Positions 58,513 to 64,000 of a DNA stretch of 64,000 nucleotides are shown here, piece after piece; within the stretch, counting starts at the first letter, position 1; every line of letters begins with the position of its first letter. The notes under the pieces are model-generated. The model was not told where the DNA came from, did no database searches, and was given only the letters and a program-made list of their open reading frames with translations. Source of the DNA: Cristatella mucedo (lineage: Eukaryota > Bryozoa > Phylactolaemata > Cristatellidae). The translations under genes were made by a program, and so were the position numbers. The stretch is from the NCBI GenBank assembly GCA_009760855.2, contig WPIO01000050.1, positions 2,773,501-2,837,500 of the forward strand, in the 5' to 3' direction.

Positions 58513-59100
58513 AGTATGAGTAAAATTGGATAACAATAGATGATAGCATTCGAGTGAGATTACCTGATTGAGCTCAAGCGACCTTTGTTGTGAGCAGAAT
58601 AATGCACAAGGGAAATGAGCCGTTCAGAGTACAAAATTCGGCACTTAAAGCATCAGTTAAGTTATAAAAATTAAAGTTAAAATCACCCATTACGAGGAAC
58701 AGTCGATTTCTGGCACATTGAATTGAAATTAGATGAGAAAAATCTGAGGTAAAGGAGGACTTAGTACCTGGCAGGAAATATATTACAGCCACCAGTGGCA
58801 GTTTTTGTCGGAGGGACTCAAAACAAGAGATTCAAAACCTTGTTCGAGCAGACACTAAATTATTTTAAATCCAGGGAGGAGCATGCGACAATGGCGACTA
58901 TCACACCAGTTTCAATTAATCTAGAGGTAGTCAAGAAAGCAAAGCCTATAGCATCGGTTACCGTCCGGGCTGAGAATCGATTTCAGGTAGATCTCGATCC
59001 AAGCCAACAGATCTAGATTGTCGACAAAAATCAGTTCATGAATGAGACTGATTTTTACGGTGTTTTTTTCAGTTCCACTCTAGACTTTTTTAAGTCATAA

Positions 59101-59648
59101 CGCCAGAGCAAGGAGGTTGGCTATGCTCCGGCAACATCGTTAGTCCAACCCAACGAGTCCAACCTCAGTGCCCACCTCTCTCAGCCACTGTTGCAGCAGT
59201 GCAGGCCCGCCCCACTGGCCTTGTTTGCAAGCATCATAGAAAGAAGTGGTCGGCTCCTACCTCCGATGGACTTACTTATATTAAAAGGCAGCTCCGCGTG
59301 ATCATGATGCATTACCTATAGCATGAGATGCATACGACACGTGTTGGAGCTACTAACCACATGCTTAACATGATTCTGGGGTAGCCAGAAGCACCCTTTG
59401 GTATTCAAGGCATTATTGTTTTTATAATTAATTAAGCAGGCTTTGTAGATGCAGCTACCAAGTGATTGAAACGAGAGAGACAGAGACAGAGACAGATAGA
59501 GGCCGATACAGGTGTCCTGAAAGCCGCAGCCAAGAAGACAAACAAGGTCAAACAGAATTATCTCCAGAGAAGTTGCAAGACGTCAGGCTAACGTTCACTC
59601 TACTACACTGCCAGAATACATATTTCAAACATAGCAGGTAGCTTGGAT
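59101..59648. other. unassigned sequence
   Basis: Nothing recognised; a short GAGACA run near 59475. Confidence 0.4.
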
Positions 59649-59810
59649 TTATACACCATTAACTGCATGTATTACCTCCCTATCTATGTCCCTTTCTTTC
59701 TGTCCTACCTTTCCAGCCTTGACCTTTCTATTGACTGACCTGTGTCTGGTTTTCTGTGCCAGTGTCCGGCACTCTACCCTCTCCTGTCTCTCCCCCTCTA
59801 CCATTGCTCC

Positions 59811-60198
59811 TTCCCCTCCGCTTCCTCCTCCTTCCCCTCCACTTCCTCCTCCTTCCCCTCCACTTCCTCCTCCTTCCCCTCCACTTCCTCCTCCTTCCCC
59901 TCCACTTCCTCCTCCTTCCCCTCCCTCCTCCTTCCCCTCCACTTCCTCCTCCTTCCCCTCCGCTTCCTCCTCCTTCCCCTCCACTTCCTCCTCTTTCTCC
60001 TCCACTTCCTCCTCCTTCCCCTCCACTTCCTCCCCTTTCTCCTCCACTTCCTCCTCCTTCTCCTCCACTTCCTCCTTCTTCTCCTCCACTTCCTCCTCCT
60101 TCCCCTCCACTTCCTCCCCTTTCTCCTCCACTTCCTCCTCCTTCTCCTCCACTTCCTCCTTCTTCTCCTCCACTTCCTCCTCTTCCTTTTTCTTCTTC
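59811..60198. repeat. 21 bp TCC-rich minisatellite
   Basis: About 18 copies of CTTCCTCCTCCTTCCCCTCC plus A. The minus strand is open over the whole array (60200-59649) and reads seven-residue VEEKEEE-like units, switching to GGSGGEGG after a frame-changing deletion near 59920. No splice or start evidence makes it a gene. Confidence 0.9.
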
Positions 60199-60834
60199 AT
60201 CTCCGTCTTCTTTGCCCCTTCTCTTCTGCCCCATATCGTAATGACCCCTCCTCATAATGACTTTTGTTCTGTCGGTCGTCGCGGCATAGAAATTTAAATT
60301 CTTTCCAGAATGCACACAACGTGCACTGCTCCATAGCTAGATAGCTCGAGTCTAGGTCAAAGTGGCCATGTGCCGATTACTGAAAGAAGACACTGCTTAT
60401 TATCATTATAGCATTGCTGACGTTTTACCATAGCGATAAGACTCAAGTCCAAGCTTGTCGCTCGACTCAACCTGGTAACTAGCACTGCCAGCAACTCGCA
60501 GTGCAGAGCATAGGTGCGCACGCATCGTCACGACACGAACCTCTTACGAGTAGCTTGTTCATCGTCTTCGTTGGGAGTCAGTGAATAGTCGTCACTATCA
60601 TAGCTCAGCTGCTAGGACAGAATGACAAAAAAGCACAAGCAAGTATTTACACCACGCTATCGGCGCCCACACTGCAAGCTCGTACAGCAGAGAAGCGCCG
60701 GCCGCCATGTCGGAGCTCTCCTTCGGCGCAGCCGCCGAGCTCGGCTTGTGTGGGGGCCTGTGAGGCGCTTTCGAGGCGCAGCAAAAGAGCGTCGAAAGGC
60801 CGAACGTATGCTCATCATTACGCTTCATCGGCAG
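60199..60834. other. unassigned sequence
   Basis: Nothing recognised up to 60640; then CpG-rich with frames on both strands. Confidence 0.35.
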
Positions 60835-60947
60835 AGATCATCCGGGATGTTGTCAATGGAAAGCGATACCTCGGCGTCCGCGAAGTTGCACTCGAGCCCG
60901 ACATCACGCAGCAGCAACATTGCTACTTGCAGGCGCACAAACCTGAG
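60835..60947 (+). CDS. candidate exon, overlaps opposite-strand exon
   Basis: Acceptor CGCTTCATCGGCAG|AG, donor CCTGAG|GTATCT, phase 1 to 0. The frame reads IIRDVVNGKRYLGVREVALE, PDITQQQHCYLQAHKPE, which looks like a real domain fragment but was not identified. If the donor is not used, the frame stops at TGA 60960-60962. It overlaps the minus-strand terminal exon 60904-61047 by 44 bp. Confidence 0.38.
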
Positions 60948-61047
60948 GTATCTCCGGAGTGATGGGGCTTCCCGGCCCCTGTGAGCCACGCGACGCAGCC
61001 GGCAGCATGTCCATGCCGTTCACCGGCTTGCTGGCGCCGCTCCTCGA
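60904..61047 (-). CDS. terminal exon of the DZIP1-like candidate gene
   Basis: Acceptor TACCGTCGCTTTCAG|TCG in phase 0. Reads SRSGASKPVNGMDMLPAAS, GSPITPEIPQ, then VCAPASSNVAAA and TGA. It continues exon 62870 as EAQLM-SRSGASKPVNG, a basic linker then a Pro/Gly segment. An alternative is splicing at CCTCAG|GTTTGT (60939), a weak donor. Confidence 0.5.
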   Translation of the reverse strand, partial: SRSGASKPVNGMDMLPAASRGSQGPGSPITPEIPQVCAPASSNVAAA

Positions 61048-61299
61048 CTGAAAGCGACGGTAGCCGAGTCGTTCCTCGAGCGAGCGAGCGAGCGAGCGAG
61101 CGACAAGAGCAAGCACTGAACACTGCTGCCGGCCCTCAAGAAAGGCATGCCGCAGCGCGGCTGCCATCCACAGAGTGAGTTGCGTCTCGGAGTAGCACGC
61201 AGCAGCATACGGCAGCCTATGGCAGCTAGTGAAACACCAGCAGGCAAGAGCAACACGCAAGCTGAGGACGCTGATTGAATAATCCTAATCACAATGGTA

Positions 61300-61830
61300 A
61301 TAATGATAATGCATGTAATAATAATAATAATAATGCACTTGATAAAGCGCCCTCAGAGAACTCAATCTCTCTCTAGGCGCTTTACATTTGCTGCAAAGGG
61401 AAATGCAATTGAATGGTGAGTAATATCATGCTAAATGAATAACATGGTTAGGGGTGACATGCACAGGGTCAGCATGCAAATGTGGTTAATGGCAGCATGC
61501 ACACTATCAGCCCGCATAAGCACATGAAGGACGAATCACAGGGACAAACTAAATGCTGTCCTACATAGGTGTTTTTAAGTTCTTTTTAAATGTGGTCAGG
61601 TCAGGGGATGTTCTGACGCAGGTCGGGAGGGAGTTCCAGGCTTTGGGAGCATACGAACTAAATGCACGGTCTCCAAAGGATTTGAGGTTTGCACGACGTA
61701 TTGGTAAACGGTTAGATTCCAAAAAGCGGGTGGTACGAGGCTTGGCGTGATGGGAAAGTAGATCTGAGAGATCGGCTGGAGCCAAAGAATAAACTGACCT
61801 AAAAGTGAGCGACAAAACCTGTGAATTGAG
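61300..61830 (-). mobile_element. L2-clade LINE 3' fragment
   Basis: AAT tail at 61318, hairpin, UTR, and ORF end with LSDLLSHHAK-type and AFSSYAPKAWNSLPTCVRTS on the minus strand. Good preservation. Intronic to the DZIP1-like candidate. Confidence 0.93.
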
Positions 61831-62700
61831 CATCCCTAGGGAGCACGGGTCTACACGGATACTGTAGAGATAGCATGACCGAATAATTAGTGGTAACATT
61901 CGCAGTGTCATCAAGCACAAAATTGTTAGCCGTGACAAGCACAGGGTCAAAAGGTAGATGCGGCTAGTAGCAGCAGGCAGCATACAAAGGATAAATCCTA
62001 ATGACTCACCAAATGCTGTAACAAACAGGTGCATTTTAAGCTTCTTTTGAAATGTCGTCATGTCAGGGGATGCCGTCACGCCAGTCGGAAGTGAGTTCCA
62101 GGCTATGTGAGCATATGAACTAAAGGCACGGTCTCCAGAGGATTTGAGGTTCTTACGAGGTATAGCTAAACAATTTCTCTTGAGTCAGAACAGGGAGTTG
62201 TACGTGCATGGCTTGGTGAGGGAATAGCACTGGCAGGTCGGCTGGAGCCAGAGAGTGAAAGGACCTAACAATAACTGACAGAACGTTGAAGTCAGTATGC
62301 TACTTGATTTGGAGAGAGTACAGGTCGGCGAGAAGTTGTGTGGTGTGGCAACTTTGCCGCTCACGACAGACAAGCCTAGCTGCAGAGTTTTGCACCAGCT
62401 GGAAGCGCCTGACTGCACAGGCCGGTAGACCAGTAGACAGTGAGTTACAGAAGTCAAGACCAATTTGCACACAGTATCATTATCTAAGCATCTAAGCAGG
62501 CCCGAATTTTTTTAATGTTATGTACCTGAAAGTAGGCAGGCTTATGTGGAGCTGATGTGGTCTATTAGTGAAAGGTTCCTTTGGAACAGGAAACCTAGAT
62601 TGGGTGCAACAGGGTAGATGCAACAGGAGATATGCTGGCATAGCCGATTTTGGGCGATAGTTGCTGCAGTCCAGTTTCTGAGTCACGCCTAATTTGCCCA
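61831..62700 (-). mobile_element. second L2-clade LINE fragment, adjacent
   Basis: Another, more diverged copy in the same orientation: 3' UTR words at 61880-62040, ORF-end words (TCCAGGCTATGTGAGCATAT) near 62100, and LYGLPACA-type block at 62420. The junction with the previous copy is at about 61820-61850. Confidence 0.85.
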
Positions 62701-62869
62701 TAGCTAGCAAGTTATAGCAAGCAGCAGCAGTAGGAGCTGCCGAAACTGCAGCAGTAACTGCAGCAACAGCTGCAGCAGCTTTGCAGGCAGCCCATCGGCA
62801 GATGTGCGACCGACGTAGGACCGATGACTTGCGTGCAAGTCAGGTCAAGCGTCGGTCCAGCAAGCTTAC

Positions 62870-63050
62870 CATCAGCTGAGCTTCGATGGACGCTGCAAGC
62901 CGAGCCACGTCTCCGGTCGATTTTGGTGAAGAAGTCGCCGAAAACTTCGGCATCACCGGCTTGCCCACCGGTACGGTCACAGGCTTCGACGAAGTCGTCA
63001 TTGCCACCGCAGCTACTCTGCCACCTGCCGGACCGATGTCCTCTAGTTCG
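62870..63050 (-). CDS. internal exon of the DZIP1-like candidate gene
   Basis: Acceptor CTCTGGTTTGCAG|C, donor CTGATG|GTAAGC, phase 2 to 0. Reads ELEDIGPAGGRVAAVAMTTS, KPVTVPVGKPVMPKFSATSS, GDVARLAASIEAQLM. The ending resembles the short amphipathic helix (SIE.QL) near the C-terminus of DZIP1-type centrosomal proteins, a comparison from memory. The exon itself is well supported by both borders and by the phase match to 63340. Confidence 0.7.
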
Positions 63051-63339
63051 CTGCAAACCAGAGCAGAGTTTAGTCATGTATTTGCATAACCTAACGCTTA
63101 CCTGTCATGTATTTGCATTACCTAACGCTTTGCGTACCACCGGTCGGCCCACCGGTGTACCAACAGCGGACGCAGCAACAGCAGCGGCCTCGACGGCAGC
63201 TGCCATGCACTCGGGTAGCTCGCTGGCAGCTGGCGGCTCTTATGGCAGGCACACCAGGCGGCAACAGCGACTCTGCTGCTGTTTTCTGCACGCAGCCCGG
63301 CGTTCGGCAGTGGCTACTTCCTGTGTGAGCTGTTCTCAC

Positions 63340-63685
63340 CTTAATTCGTCCTCCGAATCCCAGGATTCGTCAACGAGCTTGTCTTGCCGAGCAGCTGGGC
63401 CTGCGGCGGCCATGGTATCCGGAGCTGCGTCAGGGGCCTGCTGCAGCTGGCTACCACTGGACCACTTCGATGCATCCTGCTGCCCAGGTGGCAGCGGCAG
63501 CGGTTTCCACTGCTGGTTGGCCGCCGACGAGGACAGCTTCCCTTGTTGCTGCGTTGTTGTAGGCAATGCAGCCGGCATTGCAGGCGGCTGCTGCGGCACA
63601 TGGCCAACTGAGGGCGACCGCTCCTGCAGACTCGATTTCCCTTCCGGCTGAACTGTGCCCTCCGACTCAAGCTGCAGCACACCCT
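63340..63685 (-). CDS. internal exon of the DZIP1-like candidate gene
   Basis: Acceptor GGTTATCTCCAG|AG, donor GAATTAAG|GTGAGA, phase 1 to 2. Pro/Gln/Ser-rich (HVPQQPPAMPAALPTTTQQQ), ending in an acidic patch DKLVDESWDSEDEL that joins exon 62870-63050 as SEDELSELEDIG. A disordered segment followed by an acidic Trp-containing motif. The protein would function at centrosomes or cilia if the DZIP1 comparison holds; upstream exons lie outside the window. The 275-codon plus-strand frame (62824-63651) is a shadow. Confidence 0.7.
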
Positions 63686-63846
63686 CTGGAGATAACCAGA
63701 AGACTGCTTAATGTGCTGATCCTTGACTCGAAACACTTGCGGGCACACATGCACTAGCGTGCAAGAATGCACACGATTGCATACACGCATTCATTCACGT
63801 ATGTACGTGAGCGCATGCAGGCACATGTACATGCATATGCACTGTA

Positions 63847-63847
<1 letters not shown>

Positions 63848-63930
<83 letters not shown>

Positions 63931-64000
63931 ACACACACATACACACACACATACACACACAGAGACACACAGACACACACACACACTCACACACGCACAC
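63848..64000. repeat. (AC)n microsatellite, runs off the window
   Basis: At least 150 bp of AC with ATAC, CTCA and AGAC interruptions. Confidence 0.97.

Larger units (their letters stand above)
54765..59100 (-). mobile_element. near full-length L2-clade LINE, interrupted
   Basis: Minus-strand domain order is complete but damaged. Endonuclease pieces lie at 59060-58560 (DNLDLLAWIE-like; LFLVMGDFNFNFYNLTDA). A linker lies at 57320-57080 (LNEFAPLTKRNV). Reverse transcriptase is at 56690-56100 (PFKVAGVRPLSKK, LEPVVADQL-type, LDLLDLLAAFDNIDPKVLL, with FD in the catalytic block A). The ADD-containing block C is at 55745-55650, and the ORF end at 54967-54765. It is interrupted by a plus-strand copy (57325-58512), a GA array (55750-55978) and stretches such as 55160-55390. 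Many stops; inactive. The 3' UTR and tail are missing. Confidence 0.85.

Noticed and set aside
62824-63651. 275-codon plus-strand frame
   Set aside because: Shadow of two splice-bordered minus-strand exons; it uses no splice sites and is Cys/Ser-biased from antisense reading.
63791-64000. Cys/Val repeat protein frame
   Set aside because: Translation of the (AC)n microsatellite.

Overview
This window is nuclear DNA from an animal. Genes are split by introns with GT/AG borders, coding exons are short, GC-rich and Ala/Arg-rich, and most of the rest is decayed retroelements and long GA/CT, AC and TA microsatellites. No operons, ribosome binding sites or CRISPR are present. The phylum cannot be fixed from sequence alone; a spiralian such as a flatworm or mollusc is only a guess. 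All gene models below were built by eye from splice sites, matching intron phase and protein motifs.

Protein genes. (1) Plus strand 8090-10500: a two-exon gene for a cysteine-free, probably secreted protein with a signal peptide. (2) Minus strand 28672-13156: eleven phase-compatible exons of a CNBD2-like protein with two cyclic-nucleotide-binding folds; the second fold is split by about 230 residues of low-complexity sequence. Three further minus-strand exons at 34.7-35.3 kb may be its 5' part or another gene. (3) Minus strand 63685-60904: the last three exons of a centrosomal/ciliary-type protein, possibly DZIP1-like. (4) Weaker candidate terminal exons on the plus strand at 29849-30142, 37928-38160, 52992-53631 and 60835-60947. 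Genes 1 and 2 converge.

Mobile elements. L2/CR1-clade LINE pieces dominate on both strands, including a near full-length minus copy (about 59100-54765) with a plus-strand copy nested inside it (57325-58512). The SINE-B family (11.2, 16.3, 26.6, 37.1, 47.1 kb) ends with the same 3' tail as this LINE, so the LINE probably mobilised it. A second tRNA-derived family, SINE-A, has a TTTA tail (21.6, 22.0, 23.8, 30.7, 47.7, 48.9, 49.1 kb). There is also an R2/NeSL-type LINE end in a CNBD2 intron (about 19565-18990), a hAT transposase relic (31215-32420), a SPIN-like hAT MITE (46428-46616), and a compact 1.9 kb LTR retrotransposon with two LTRs, a polypurine tract and a gag remnant (39234-41117).

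Layout: 0-8 kb mostly unassigned; 8-10.5 kb secreted-protein gene; 13-29 kb CNBD2-like gene with TE-filled introns; 29-38 kb hAT relic and scattered candidate exons; 39-41 kb LTR element; 41-50 kb LINE/SINE/MITE graveyard; 52-54 kb small candidate gene; 54-59 kb nested LINEs; 60-64 kb 3' end of the third gene and an AC microsatellite.
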